Origin: Thermoleophilia bacterium
GTDB lineage: Bacteria; Actinomycetota; Thermoleophilia; Gaiellales; Gaiellaceae
Assembly (NCBI GenBank): GCA_023382435.1
Contig: JAHDVS010000006.1
Location: forward strand, 41,130 to 105,129
Length of the DNA: 64,000 nt
Direction: 5' to 3'
Shown here: one piece after another, positions 25,156 through 33,376 of the stretch
Numbering within the stretch: the first letter of the stretch is position 1
How the letters are laid out: every line of letters starts with the position of its first letter
The notes under the pieces: generated by a model
The model's input: only the letters and a program-made list of their open reading frames with translations
The model's database searches: none
What the model was told of the DNA's origin: nothing
Translations under genes and position numbers: made by a program

Positions 25156-25170
25156 GTCGGATCCGGTCTC

Positions 25171-25176
25171 TATAGT
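25171..25176 (+). promoter_or_regulatory. -10-like TATAGT, leaderless geometry
   Basis: TATAGT ends 10 nt before ATG 25187. No ribosome binding site is seen between them. Confidence 0.5.
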
Positions 25177-25186
25177 GAGAGCAGCG

Positions 25187-25432
25187 ATGGTCGACGAGCC
25201 CACCGAGATCTTCGACGACATCTACCTGGGCGTCCGCGCCGGCGTGGCCGGGCGCAAGCAGCGCCGCGGCGAGGCGCTGTCGCCCGAGGAGCGCGAGGCT
25301 CTTGGGCGCTGGGAGCGGCTGTCGACGTGGCGCAAGACGCTTGCGATCGGCGGCTTCGCTCTCGGTACCTTCGGGCTCGGCTTCGCGCTCGGCGGGCTGG
25401 TCTTCAGCCGCTCGCGCAAGGCGAACGCGTAG
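25187..25432 (+). CDS. Small single-pass membrane protein, unknown function
   Basis: An 81-residue protein with an acidic N-terminus (MVDEPTEIFDDIYLGVRAG), a charged middle part, one glycine-rich transmembrane helix (about residues 52-73, IGGFALGTFGLGFALGGLVF) and a basic tail (SRSRKANA). The topology is probably N-in or N-out with a short positively charged end. No family is recognised. It follows a clear -10 element. The next gene also encodes a membrane protein and may be co-transcribed. Confidence 0.6.
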   Translation: MVDEPTEIFDDIYLGVRAGVAGRKQRRGEALSPEEREALGRWERLSTWRKTLAIGGFALGTFGLGFALGGLVFSRSRKANA

Positions 25433-25485
25433 GCCCGGGCGCCGCCAGCCGCAGGACACCGGCCGCGCGCGCCGAACCGCGCCGC

Positions 25486-25917
25486 GTGGAGCGATATCTC
25501 GAGCCGGGCGAGGAGGTCCGCCTGAGCGCGCGCCCGCACGGGGTCGCTCTCGTCCGCCCGCTCGCGCGCGCGCTCACCTGGGGCGCCGCCGGCGGTGTCT
25601 GCGTCCTCTACGGCTTCTCCGTCCACTGGGCGATCGCCGCCGCCGGCGCCGCGGCGATCTGCGCCGGTGCCCTGGCCGCGCTGCGCGCGGTCTGGCGCTG
25701 GGACCGCACGTCGGTCGTCCTGACGAGCGACAAGCTGCTCGTCGTGTACGGGATCGCGAAGCGCCACGCGGCCGCCGTACGCCTCGACCGCGTGCAGGCG
25801 GTCGAGGTCGAGCAGAGCCTGACCGGCCGGCTGCTCGGCTACGGCACCCTCGTCGCGGGCAACCTTGAGATCCCGTACGTGACCGGGGCCCGCGACGTCG
25901 TGCGGCTACTGCGGTAG
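25486..25917 (+). CDS. Membrane protein with bacterial PH-like domain (bPH2/DUF304)
   Basis: A 143-residue protein starting ERYLEPGEEVRLSARPHG. Two hydrophobic helices (about residues 28-68) precede a bPH2-type domain with WRWDRTSVVLTSDKLLVVYGI and VRLDRVQAVEVEQSLTGRLLGYGTL, the typical signature of the DUF304 family. Function is unknown; such proteins are often small membrane-associated factors. GTG 25486 was chosen because it begins the conserved segment. The 3' end overlaps the convergent lipoyl-domain gene by 12 bp. Confidence 0.75.
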   Translation: MERYLEPGEEVRLSARPHGVALVRPLARALTWGAAGGVCVLYGFSVHWAIAAAGAAAICAGALAALRAVWRWDRTSVVLTSDKLLVVYGIAKRHAAAVRLDRVQAVEVEQSLTGRLLGYGTLVAGNLEIPYVTGARDVVRLLR

Positions 25918-26151
25918 GACGACCCCGAGCGTTGCCCCGACAGGCACGTCCTCGTCGGGGCCGGCGACGATCTCGACGAGCGTTCCGGAGACGGGCGCCT
26001 CGACGACCGCCTCGACCTTGTCGGTCTCGACGCTGACGAGCGGCTCTCCCTCCTCGACACGCTGGCCGACGCCCTTCAGCCACTCGACCACGGTCGCCTC
26101 GACCATGTTCATGCCCCACTTCGGCAGGACGACCGCGACGGGGTCAGGCAC
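25906..26151 (-). CDS. Free-standing lipoyl-domain protein
   Basis: An 81-residue single lipoyl domain with the lipoyl-lysine loop VETDKVEA (Lys45), flanked by beta strands. Full E2 enzymes carry this domain in front of a peripheral subunit-binding and an acyltransferase domain, but both are missing and the frame stops cleanly. GTG 26151 overlaps the E1-beta gene by 8 bp. It probably carries acyl or aldehyde groups for the adjoining E1, with catalytic E2/E3 supplied from elsewhere. Glycine cleavage H protein is unlikely because of its E1 neighbours. Confidence 0.85.
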   Translation of the reverse strand: MPDPVAVVLPKWGMNMVEATVVEWLKGVGQRVEEGEPLVSVETDKVEAVVEAPVSGTLVEIVAGPDEDVPVGATLGVVLPQ

Positions 26152-27124
26152 CCACCGTCTCCCTGACCACCCGCGCGATCGCGTCCTCGTCCGGGATCAC
26201 CGCCGCCTCGAGGCCCGGGGCGAACGGGATCGGCACGTCCGGCACCGCCAGGCGCCGCACCGGCGCGCGCAGGTCCCCGAACGCCCACTCCGCCACGCCG
26301 GCGGCAAGCTCGGAGGCGACCGAGCAGGTGAGCCGCGCCTCGTCGACGACGACGACCCGTCCTGTCTTGCGCACCGACGCGAGGATCGTCTCCCACGGCA
26401 TCGGGGAGAGGCTGCAGACGTCGACCACCTCCGCGGCAATCCCCTCGGCCGCGAGCTTCCCGGCAGCCGACCGCGCGCGGTGTGCCATCAGCCCGACCGC
26501 GAGGATCGTGACATCGTCGCCCTCCGGGCCCACCTCGGCCTGCCCGAGCTCGAGCGGCTCGGCCCCGACCGGCCCGCGGGCCGCGGCCAGCGCCGGGTGG
26601 TGGAGGACGATGACCGGGTCGTCGCTTCGGATCGCGGCCCGGGTCAGCCAGAACGCCTGGTGCGGCGTCGACGGGAACGCGACGCGCAGGCCGCCGCCGT
26701 TCAGAAACAGCGCCGGCGGCACTTCCGAGTGCTGTGCCGCGTTCGCGCCGGCCGCTCCGGCCGAGCCGATCACGACGAGCGGCACCGAGAGCTGGCCGCC
26801 GGTCATGTAGCGCATCCGGCCCGCCTGGTTGACGAGCTGGTCGAAGGCGACGTACGCGAAGCTCGAGAACATGATGTCCACGACCGGCCTGAGGCCGCCG
26901 ATCGCGGCGCCCACCGCGGCTCCGACGAAGCCGGCCTCGGAGATCGGGCAGTCGCGCACGCGGCTCTCCCCGAACTCCGCGGCGAGGCCGCGGGTCGGGC
27001 CCATCACGCCGATCGTGACGTCTTCGCCCCAGACGAGCACGCGGGGGTCGGAGCGCATCTCCTGCGCGATCGCGTCGGCGATCGCGGGCGCGAGCCGGTT
27101 GGCCCCCGACGGCGAGCCGTTCAC
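26144..27124 (-). CDS. 2-oxoacid/acetoin dehydrogenase E1 component, beta subunit
   Basis: A 326-residue transketolase-like beta subunit. It has the N-terminal DPRVLVWGEDV, the SEAGFVGAAVGAAIGGLRPV region and a C-terminal transketolase domain (DDVTILAVGLMAHRA). With the alpha subunit it would decarboxylate a 2-oxoacid or cleave acetoin using thiamine diphosphate. GTG 27124 overlaps the alpha-subunit stop as GTGA. Substrate choice between pyruvate, branched 2-oxoacids and acetoin is not readable from sequence. Confidence 0.93.
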   Translation of the reverse strand: MNGSPSGANRLAPAIADAIAQEMRSDPRVLVWGEDVTIGVMGPTRGLAAEFGESRVRDCPISEAGFVGAAVGAAIGGLRPVVDIMFSSFAYVAFDQLVNQAGRMRYMTGGQLSVPLVVIGSAGAAGANAAQHSEVPPALFLNGGGLRVAFPSTPHQAFWLTRAAIRSDDPVIVLHHPALAAARGPVGAEPLELGQAEVGPEGDDVTILAVGLMAHRARSAAGKLAAEGIAAEVVDVCSLSPMPWETILASVRKTGRVVVVDEARLTCSVASELAAGVAEWAFGDLRAPVRRLAVPDVPIPFAPGLEAAVIPDEDAIARVVRETVGA

Positions 27125-28065
27125 GCGAACACGTCCTCGAGCGCGGTCGCGGGATCCGGGTCGGGTGCCGCCTGCGCCGCCGCCAGCGCGCGCGCGACGA
27201 GCTCGCGCTCCTCCGCCTCGAGCCGCGCGCGCAGCCCGGGCTGCCCGAGCGCCGCGTCCAGCAGATCGATCGGGTCGGGGCCGAGCGGCGCCTCCCGGTA
27301 CGTGCCGGCGTAATTCTCCTCGCCCTCGTGGTGGCCGCGCACCCGCGTCGTCACGCATTCGAGCAGGGAGGGGCCGCCGCCCGCGCGGGCCCGCTCGACG
27401 GCCTCCAGGGCCGCGGCGTGCACGGCTTGCACGTCGTGCCCGTCGACGGCGACGCCCGGGATCCCGTAGCCGGCGGCTCGCGCGGCGACCCCCGGCCCGG
27501 CGATCGCGCGCTCCGTGGGCGTGAACTCGCCGTAGCGGTTGTTCTCGCACACGAACACGGCCGGCGCCCGCCACAGGGCGGCGAGGTTCAGCGTCTCGTG
27601 GAACGTGCCCTGGCTGGAGGCGCCGTCGCCGAAGAACGCGACCGCGATGCCGCCGCTGCCGAGCTCCTGCGCCGCCAGCGCGAGCCCGAGCGCCATCGGG
27701 ATGCCGCCCCCGACGATCCCGTTCGCCCCGGTGACGCCGCGCTCGAAGCACGCGACGTGCATCGAGCCCCCCTTGCCGCGGCAGTAGCCGGTCGCCTTGC
27801 CGAGGATCTCGGCCAGCATCGGCTCCGGCTCGAGGCCCCGCGCGAGCATATGGTGGTGGCCGCGGTGGGTCGTCGTGATCTGGTCGCCGGGCTCGAGCGC
27901 GGAGCAGATTCCCGCTGCGACCGCCTCCTGGCCGATCGAGAGGTGCACGACACCCACGAGCTGACCGCGCTCGAACAGATCGGCAAGGGACCCCTCGAAG
28001 AACCGGATCCGCAGCATCACGCGAAGCCACTCCGGGCCGTGCTGCTCGAGGACGGAATCGGACAT
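27121..28065 (-). CDS. 2-oxoacid/acetoin dehydrogenase E1 component, alpha subunit
   Basis: A 314-residue thiamine-diphosphate-binding subunit. The ThDP motif spans GDGASSQGTFHETLNLA to CENNRYG. Also present are YCRGKGGSMH and the regulatory-loop region TTRVRGHHEGE. The length is close to acetoin dehydrogenase or pyruvate dehydrogenase E1-alpha. It heads the operon E1-alpha, E1-beta, lipoyl protein. TAGAAT on the minus strand ends 6 nt before ATG 28065. Confidence 0.93.
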   Translation of the reverse strand: MSDSVLEQHGPEWLRVMLRIRFFEGSLADLFERGQLVGVVHLSIGQEAVAAGICSALEPGDQITTTHRGHHHMLARGLEPEPMLAEILGKATGYCRGKGGSMHVACFERGVTGANGIVGGGIPMALGLALAAQELGSGGIAVAFFGDGASSQGTFHETLNLAALWRAPAVFVCENNRYGEFTPTERAIAGPGVAARAAGYGIPGVAVDGHDVQAVHAAALEAVERARAGGGPSLLECVTTRVRGHHEGEENYAGTYREAPLGPDPIDLLDAALGQPGLRARLEAEERELVARALAAAQAAPDPDPATALEDVFA

Positions 28066-28071
28066 GGCTCG

Positions 28072-28077
28072 ATTCTA
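28072..28077 (-). promoter_or_regulatory. -10-like TAGAAT of the E1 operon, leaderless geometry
   Basis: On the minus strand TAGAAT is followed by CGAGCC and then ATG, a 6-nt gap identical to that at 59604-59609. Confidence 0.55.
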
Positions 28078-28171
28078 CGACGTCGCGCTCTCCGGCACGC
28101 GCTTGACCGCCCAGACGGGTCCCTGCTACAAGGTCCGTTCGCCGAATCACCGTCAAGCCCCGGGAGGCCCC

Positions 28172-28528
28172 GTGCAGCAGTTCGACCGGTCCAGATTCGA
28201 CCACATCGGCATCGTCACCGAGCAGCGCCAGCCGGACGAGAGCTGGGTGGAGGCGACCCGCGTGTGGGTGACGAGCCCGCGTGCTCACCCCTACAACATC
28301 GAGTTCCTGCGCTTTGAGCCGGACAGCCCCGTCACCGGCCCCGTGCGCACGCAGGCGCACGTCGCCTACCGGGTCGACGACATCGATGCGGCGATCGGGG
28401 GCAAGGAGGTCGTGCTCGGCCCGTTCGAGGTCGGCGACGGGTTCCTGAAGGCCGCGTTCGTCGACGTGGGCGGCGCGCTCGTCGAGTTCATGCAGTACGG
28501 GAACCCGGACGAGACCGGCTGGTTCTGA
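28172..28528 (+). CDS. Glyoxalase/VOC-superfamily protein
   Basis: A 118-residue small metal-dependent protein of the glyoxalase/bleomycin-resistance fold. It begins FDHIGIVTEQ (metal His), and contains HVAYRVDDIDAA and ends ALVEFMQYG (metal Glu), the typical beta-alpha-beta-beta-beta order. The GTG at 28172 follows GGGAGG closely; an in-frame ATG at 28064 would add a poorly conserved 36-residue extension. It is divergent from the E1 operon. Possible roles include epimerase, lyase or dioxygenase. Confidence 0.75.
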   Translation: MQQFDRSRFDHIGIVTEQRQPDESWVEATRVWVTSPRAHPYNIEFLRFEPDSPVTGPVRTQAHVAYRVDDIDAAIGGKEVVLGPFEVGDGFLKAAFVDVGGALVEFMQYGNPDETGWF

Positions 28529-28531
28529 GCG

Positions 28532-29464
28532 TCAGCGGCGGGGCCCGAGGCCCTCGGTGCGGCGGCGCTTCGCGCGTACCTTGACGTTCGGGCCCTGGTA
28601 GCGCAGCTCCATCTCGCGGACCGGGGCCCGGAACGGCTCCTGCAGGAACACGCGGTCGAGCGTCTGGTCGGTCAGCGTCCAGAGCGGCGGCCAGGGCAGC
28701 TCGGCGTCCCGCTCCGGCCAGATCCGGTTGATCGTGCCGCGGGGCGACGCGACCCGCGTGTCGGCCGGGCGGCGGTGGACGCCGAAGACCTTGAGCGCCA
28801 GGTGCCCGAGGACGGCGAGCACGCTGTAGGCCTCGGTCGGTTCGGCCTCTCCGAGCGGCAGCTCGAGCCGGGCGGCGAGCACGCCTACCTGGTTCGCGCG
28901 ATAGCGCCCCAGGCCCACGTAGACGTCGGTGTGGGGAACGGCCCGCTCGCGCAGCTCGCGGCGGTGAGCCCCCGGCACGCCGGCCTCCTTTCCCTCGGCG
29001 GCGAGGATCGCGTAGGCGGCGCGGGCGCCCCAGCCGGCCAGCCGGCGCTGCTCGGCGACCGTGAAGCGTGCGGCCGAGCCCGTCACCATCGGCTCGAGCA
29101 GGGGCAGTGTCGCCTCGTCCCGGGCCGCGAACTCCCGCGCGCAGGCCTCGCACAGGCAGCGCGAGGCGTACTCGGCGACCGCCAGTTGCGCGCGCTCCTC
29201 GATCGCTCCCTCGATCGCCTCGTGCAGCCGCTCGAGCGGCGAGCGGCCGGGCGCGGCGGCGTGCCTCGGCACGGAGACGGGGATCTCCTCGCCCGGCGCG
29301 AGAGCCGGAAGCTCGAGCGGCTCACCGCTTGCTTGCAGGTGCTCGACCGGGCTGTCCGCGAGACCGGTCAGCCGCAAGGCCCACGCGGGGATCGCGGGGT
29401 CGTCCCGGGTCGCGGGCGCGCCGCAGTAGAGACACGGGACTGGTTTGGCGGTGCCGGATGCCAC
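28532..29464 (-). CDS. Hypothetical protein with two cysteine clusters
   Basis: A 310-residue protein of unknown function. It begins with a zinc-ribbon-like CLYCGAPA (residues 11-14) and has a second cluster RCLCEAC at about 103-109, so four or five cysteines could bind one zinc. The remainder is soluble and rich in charged residues, with a basic C-terminus (KVRAKRRRTEGLGPRR). It resembles HNH-associated or zinc-binding proteins only in this spacing. It converges on the VOC gene 4 bp away and lies beside the start of the catabolic island. Confidence 0.5.
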   Translation of the reverse strand: MASGTAKPVPCLYCGAPATRDDPAIPAWALRLTGLADSPVEHLQASGEPLELPALAPGEEIPVSVPRHAAAPGRSPLERLHEAIEGAIEERAQLAVAEYASRCLCEACAREFAARDEATLPLLEPMVTGSAARFTVAEQRRLAGWGARAAYAILAAEGKEAGVPGAHRRELRERAVPHTDVYVGLGRYRANQVGVLAARLELPLGEAEPTEAYSVLAVLGHLALKVFGVHRRPADTRVASPRGTINRIWPERDAELPWPPLWTLTDQTLDRVFLQEPFRAPVREMELRYQGPNVKVRAKRRRTEGLGPRR

Positions 29465-29542
29465 GGGCGGACACTAGCGCGCCGGGCCGGGTGTTGCGCG
29501 GCCGACGCGGTTAAGCAGGATCAAATTCGGTTAGCCACACTA

Positions 29543-29571
29543 TTGACTGACCGTTCCGGCGGACGTACGAT
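29543..29571 (+). promoter_or_regulatory. Sigma70-type promoter of the island's first operon
   Basis: TTGACT (29543-29548) and TACGAT (29566-29571) are separated by exactly 17 bp. This is the best -35/-10 pair in the window. It precedes GGGAGG (29591) and GTG 29603, so this transcript has a leader of about 25 nt. Confidence 0.75.
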
Positions 29572-29602
29572 CGAGTTTCGACCCCGACCAGGGAGGACGC
29601 CA

Positions 29603-30889
29603 GTGCCGGCATCGTTCGAGCTCGAGCTCCGCGGCCGCATCAGCGGCCGGCGAGCGATCTCCCACATCGAGGATCTCGTCGCGACCGGCGACCGGTTCGT
29701 CGGCGGCGACGGCGACGGCCGCGCGGCCGAGCTCGTGCGGACCCGCTTCCGCGACCTCGGGCTCGAGGTCGCCGACCGCGAGTTCGAGACGCTCGGCTAC
29801 CGCCACGGCCGGGTCGAGCTACGGCTTGGCAACGGCCGCGCTTTCGACGCGATCCCGCCCTATTTCTCCCCGCCGACTCCGCCTGGCGGCGTCGAGGGCG
29901 AGCTCGTGTTCGTGGGCGGCGGCGAGGAGGCCGACTACGAGGGCCTCGACGTCGAGGGGCGGATCGTCGTCATGCAGGAGGTCGGGTTCGGCTACTCGCG
30001 GTTCTGGCTCGGCACCTTCGTCGCGCTCGCCGCCCGCCGCGGCGCCGTCGCGATGGTCGTGATCCACCCGCTGCCCTGGCCGTACCGGATGTCGCTCGAG
30101 GCGGGCAACGGCGACCTCGCGAGCCGCTTCTGCGACGAGCAGCTCCCGGTCGTCTGCGTCTCCGGGATCGACGGCGGCCAGATCCTCCACGCGATCGGCG
30201 CCGGCGGCGCCCGGGCGACCCTGATGGTCGAGGCGGAGCTGCCACGGGTGACGAGCTGGAACGTGAGCGGCACCCTGCGTGGCTCCGAGCTGCCCGACGA
30301 GGTCGTTCTCGTCCACGCCCATCGGGATCACGGGCTCGAGCCGGGGGCGAACGACAACGGCTCCGGCTACGGCACGATGCTCGAGGTCGCGTCCGCGCTC
30401 GCCGGCTCGCGGCCGCGGCGCTCGCTCGAGTTCCTCTGCACCACCGCCGAGGAGGGCGTCACGCCCGGCGTGGCCGCGTACATCGCGGCTCGCGAGGCCG
30501 AAGGTACGCTCGGTCAGATCAGGGCTGCGATCGACCTCGACATGTTCGGCGTCGGCGGCAAGGTCAAGCTCGTCGAGCTGGGCCTCTGGCCCGATCGGCC
30601 GCCGATCCCGCACACGGAGTGGCTGATGCGCCGCGTCGAGGAGCTCGCTGACGAGCTCGGCTACGACGTGGGGCGGATGACGGCGACCTGGGGCGTAGCC
30701 GAGTCCGGGCGGTTCCTGGAGGCGGGCGTGCCGGCGATCTGGTTCTGGAAGCCCGACGACTTCTACTACCACTCGGTCCACGACACCGCCGACAAGCTCG
30801 ACGGCAACTCGCTCAAGGCGGTCGGGGACCTGACTGCGATCACCATGTGGCGGCTCGCCAACGAGGCCGGGCTGCCGCGAGAGCCCTGA
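29603..30889 (+). CDS. M28-family zinc aminopeptidase with PA domain
   Basis: A 428-residue di-zinc aminopeptidase. A PA-type insertion occupies roughly residues 85-215 (VEGELVFVGGGEEADYEGLDVEGRIVV). Zinc ligands are visible in VHAHRDHG, GANDNGSG, TAEEG, DLDMFG and YYHSVHDT, in the correct M28 order. No signal peptide is seen, so it may act in the cytosol. GTG 29603 follows GGGAGG and the sigma70 promoter. It is the first gene of the run M28, M24, unknown, ortA, ortB. Confidence 0.88.
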   Translation: MPASFELELRGRISGRRAISHIEDLVATGDRFVGGDGDGRAAELVRTRFRDLGLEVADREFETLGYRHGRVELRLGNGRAFDAIPPYFSPPTPPGGVEGELVFVGGGEEADYEGLDVEGRIVVMQEVGFGYSRFWLGTFVALAARRGAVAMVVIHPLPWPYRMSLEAGNGDLASRFCDEQLPVVCVSGIDGGQILHAIGAGGARATLMVEAELPRVTSWNVSGTLRGSELPDEVVLVHAHRDHGLEPGANDNGSGYGTMLEVASALAGSRPRRSLEFLCTTAEEGVTPGVAAYIAAREAEGTLGQIRAAIDLDMFGVGGKVKLVELGLWPDRPPIPHTEWLMRRVEELADELGYDVGRMTATWGVAESGRFLEAGVPAIWFWKPDDFYYHSVHDTADKLDGNSLKAVGDLTAITMWRLANEAGLPREP

Positions 30890-30905
30890 CGAAAGGAGAA
30901 CGGGA

Positions 30906-32102
30906 ATGTCGGTCGAGGACGTCGACCACGAGAAGCTGATCCGTCTGCGCCAGGAGGGCGCGGTGCGGGTCTGCGAGCGCATCGGCGCCGACGCGCTGCT
31001 CGCGACCCAGCACGACAACGTCCAGTACATCGCGGACGTGCGTCGGTTCTTCGTGTACGGCTGGGAGCCGAACTCGATGGCCGCGATCACCCGCGAGGGG
31101 GCCGTCAAGTCCGTGGACTGCGGCTACCACGTCGCGCCCGGTCCGCACTGGGCGAACGAGGGTGCGTGGCTCAAGGAGCAGTCCGGCTGGGACCACTACT
31201 CGATCTTCAACGCGAGCCTCGTCCACGCCCGCTACGCGGCCTGGGCGAAGGACGCTCTGGCCGCGCTCGGGGTCACCCGGGGCAAGGTCGGGATCGACAG
31301 GGTCTCCTGGGTGATCCTCGAGGCGTTCCGCGAGGCGATGCCGCAGATCGAGTTCGTGAACGCGGAGGAGGCGCTCCTGTTCGAGCGGATCGTCAAGAAC
31401 GACGAGGAGCGCAAGCTGATGCGCGCCGCCGCGAAGGTCGCCAGCGAGGGCGTCCAGGCCGGCCTCGACGCGCTCGCACCCGGCATGACCGAGTACGAGG
31501 TCTCCGGCGCGTTCATGGGCCGCCTGTTCGCACTCGGCTCCGAGGGCGACGGCTTCTACCCGTTTCTCACCTCCGGTCCCGTGACCGAGGGGGCGCTCTA
31601 CCCGACGAACCGCGTGCTCCAGGAGGGCGACGCGATCGTGATGGACATGGGCCCGATCGTCGAGGGCTACAACGGCGACTGCATGCGCACCGGCTTCATC
31701 GGCGAGCCCACACCCGAGTTCAAGGAGCTCTACCGGGTCAACTACGAGGCGATGTACGCGGGAATCGACACGATCCGGCCGGGGATCCGGATCTCGGAGG
31801 TCGACGCGGCGGTGCGCCGGACCGCGCTCGCCCACGGCTACATGGAGAACCGCTTCGACACCGGCCACGGGATCGGGCTCAACTGCTGCGAGCTGCCGGT
31901 CTGCATGAAGGCCGGAACCGCCCCCGACCACCTCGACGTCGTGCTCGAGCCGGGCATGTGCTTCACGCTCGAGCCGCGCTTCCACCGGATGATCGACGAC
32001 AAGACCTACATCCAGGCCGCGCTCGAGGAGACCGTGATGGTCAGCGAGACCGGCGTCGAGGTCCTGACGACGACGCCGTTCATCCAGGAGTGCCTGGCCT
32101 AG
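30906..32102 (+). CDS. M24-family metallopeptidase/creatinase-like enzyme
   Basis: A 398-residue pita-bread-fold enzyme. The N-terminal creatinase domain (about 1-160) precedes the catalytic domain with all five metal ligands: MDMG (Asp), GDCMRTGF (Asp), TGHGIGLNCCE (His), FTLEPRF (Glu) and ALEETVMV (Glu). Relatives include prolidases, ectoine hydrolase and the DMSP lyase DddP, so an amidase or lyase role is possible besides peptidase. RBS GAAAGGAG precedes ATG 30906. It shares its operon with the thiolase genes. Confidence 0.85.
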   Translation: MSVEDVDHEKLIRLRQEGAVRVCERIGADALLATQHDNVQYIADVRRFFVYGWEPNSMAAITREGAVKSVDCGYHVAPGPHWANEGAWLKEQSGWDHYSIFNASLVHARYAAWAKDALAALGVTRGKVGIDRVSWVILEAFREAMPQIEFVNAEEALLFERIVKNDEERKLMRAAAKVASEGVQAGLDALAPGMTEYEVSGAFMGRLFALGSEGDGFYPFLTSGPVTEGALYPTNRVLQEGDAIVMDMGPIVEGYNGDCMRTGFIGEPTPEFKELYRVNYEAMYAGIDTIRPGIRISEVDAAVRRTALAHGYMENRFDTGHGIGLNCCELPVCMKAGTAPDHLDVVLEPGMCFTLEPRFHRMIDDKTYIQAALEETVMVSETGVEVLTTTPFIQECLA

Positions 32103-32123
32103 CAACCGCGGAAGGAGATGGAT

Positions 32124-33044
32124 ATGGCCACGCCGCGCTTCACGAGGGAACTCCCGCTCCGTCAGGAGCTCGTCGACCAGGAGGCGCCGTTTCTCATGCG
32201 CCCGCTCGGCGACGATCCCGACGACTCGCGCAACTGGGTGCTGAAGGCGATCGAGAAGACCGGGCAGCCGCTCGAGGACGCGCTCCACACCTGGGCGCTC
32301 GGCTTCTCGCTCGAGCCGGGCCTGCTCTGGAACGCGATGGTCGAGGAGAAGGGGGAGGACGAGGCGCGCGCCGTCTGCGCTGAGACCTGGTCGCGCCTCT
32401 CCGAGGAGATTCACGACGCCGCCGAGGCGACGTTCGCGTGGGCGAGCGCGGAGCCCCCGTTCGGGCTCTCGCTCGAACTGGATGCCGCGGCGATCGCAGC
32501 CCGGCTCGACCGCTCGCCCGAGGATGCGCTCGTGTTCTGGAACCGGGCCTTCACCGCGCACGACCACGAGCTGTGGCAGGTGCTCGAGCACCGCTACGGG
32601 GCGCGCGAGGGCCTGATCGTCTACTCGCGGATCTGGGAGCAGCTCGCGCTCGTGTTCCTCGACTTCGTCAAGCAGGCGCTCGGGCTCGACGAGGTGCGCA
32701 CGACCGAGGACATCGCCCGCATGAACCGCGCCTACTGGGAAGCGATCGGCTGCGAGGTCGAGGACGTCGAGACGACTCCCGACCGCCACGTCGCCGTGAT
32801 CAAGACGTGCCCGTTCTGGGACAACATGATCGACATGTACGGCAAGCAGGCGGCGAGCCGGATGCACCAGAAGACGATCGGCGCGACGTCCGCGAACTAC
32901 TACCAGGCGATCATGAAGGCGATCGGGCTCTGGGACGAGTTCTACGCGACCCAGGACGAGTACCGTTGCCTCGGTGACGGCCAGTGTCGCATGGTCTACG
33001 TGCGCCGCTCGGCGCTCGCCGAGGGAGAGGCGCCGGCCGGGTGA
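32124..33044 (+). CDS. Unknown protein, possibly ATC-hydrolase-like
   Basis: A 306-residue soluble, mostly helical and acidic protein. The C-terminal half contains VIKTCPFWDNMIDMYG, then a helical stretch and CLGDGQCRMVYVRR. This CPF...C...GD..C layout recalls the L-2-amino-thiazoline-4-carboxylic acid hydrolase family, but the similarity is faint and unverified. The start is ATG 32124 with AAGGAG six bases before it; ATG 32118 is too close to the RBS. Its stop overlaps the ortA start as TGATG, so it is translationally coupled to the thiolase. Confidence 0.5.
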   Translation: MATPRFTRELPLRQELVDQEAPFLMRPLGDDPDDSRNWVLKAIEKTGQPLEDALHTWALGFSLEPGLLWNAMVEEKGEDEARAVCAETWSRLSEEIHDAAEATFAWASAEPPFGLSLELDAAAIAARLDRSPEDALVFWNRAFTAHDHELWQVLEHRYGAREGLIVYSRIWEQLALVFLDFVKQALGLDEVRTTEDIARMNRAYWEAIGCEVEDVETTPDRHVAVIKTCPFWDNMIDMYGKQAASRMHQKTIGATSANYYQAIMKAIGLWDEFYATQDEYRCLGDGQCRMVYVRRSALAEGEAPAG

Positions 33045-33376
33045 TGAGCGGCGAGGACGGCGAGTCGGGGGGGCGCGCCGGCGACTGGGCGGAGCTCCAC
33101 CTCGTGCTGCTCGGCCCGGGCGAGCGCGCGCCGCGCCTGCCTGCGGAGACCGCTGGTGCGCCGCTCGAGGCGCGCGTGCGGGGTTTCCTCGAGCACGACG
33201 CTCGGGTCGGGGAGACCGCGGCCGTGCGCACCGTGCTCGGTCGGCGTGTCGAGGGGAGTCTGCTAGAGGTGCTGCCACCCGCCCGCCAGACGTTCGGCCG
33301 GCCCGTGCCGGAGCTGCTCGAGGTCGGCAGCGAGCTGCGGGCGCTGATACGCGCCGGTGGTCTCGAGGGTGCCTGA
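33044..33376 (+). CDS. ortA: 2-amino-4-oxopentanoate thiolase, alpha subunit (OrtA)
   Basis: A 110-residue small subunit of 2-amino-4-ketopentanoate thiolase, which with OrtB cleaves that compound with CoA to alanine and acetyl-CoA. Recognisable OrtA segments are DWAELHLVLLGPGERAPRLP, ARVRGFLEHDARVGE, VRTVLGRRVEGSLLEVLP and FGRPVPELLEVGSEL. The length matches characterised OrtA proteins of about 100 residues. ATG 33044 overlaps the previous stop and the 3' end overlaps ortB, matching the two-subunit arrangement known from ornithine-fermenting clostridia. Confidence 0.85.
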   Translation: MSGEDGESGGRAGDWAELHLVLLGPGERAPRLPAETAGAPLEARVRGFLEHDARVGETAAVRTVLGRRVEGSLLEVLPPARQTFGRPVPELLEVGSELRALIRAGGLEGA

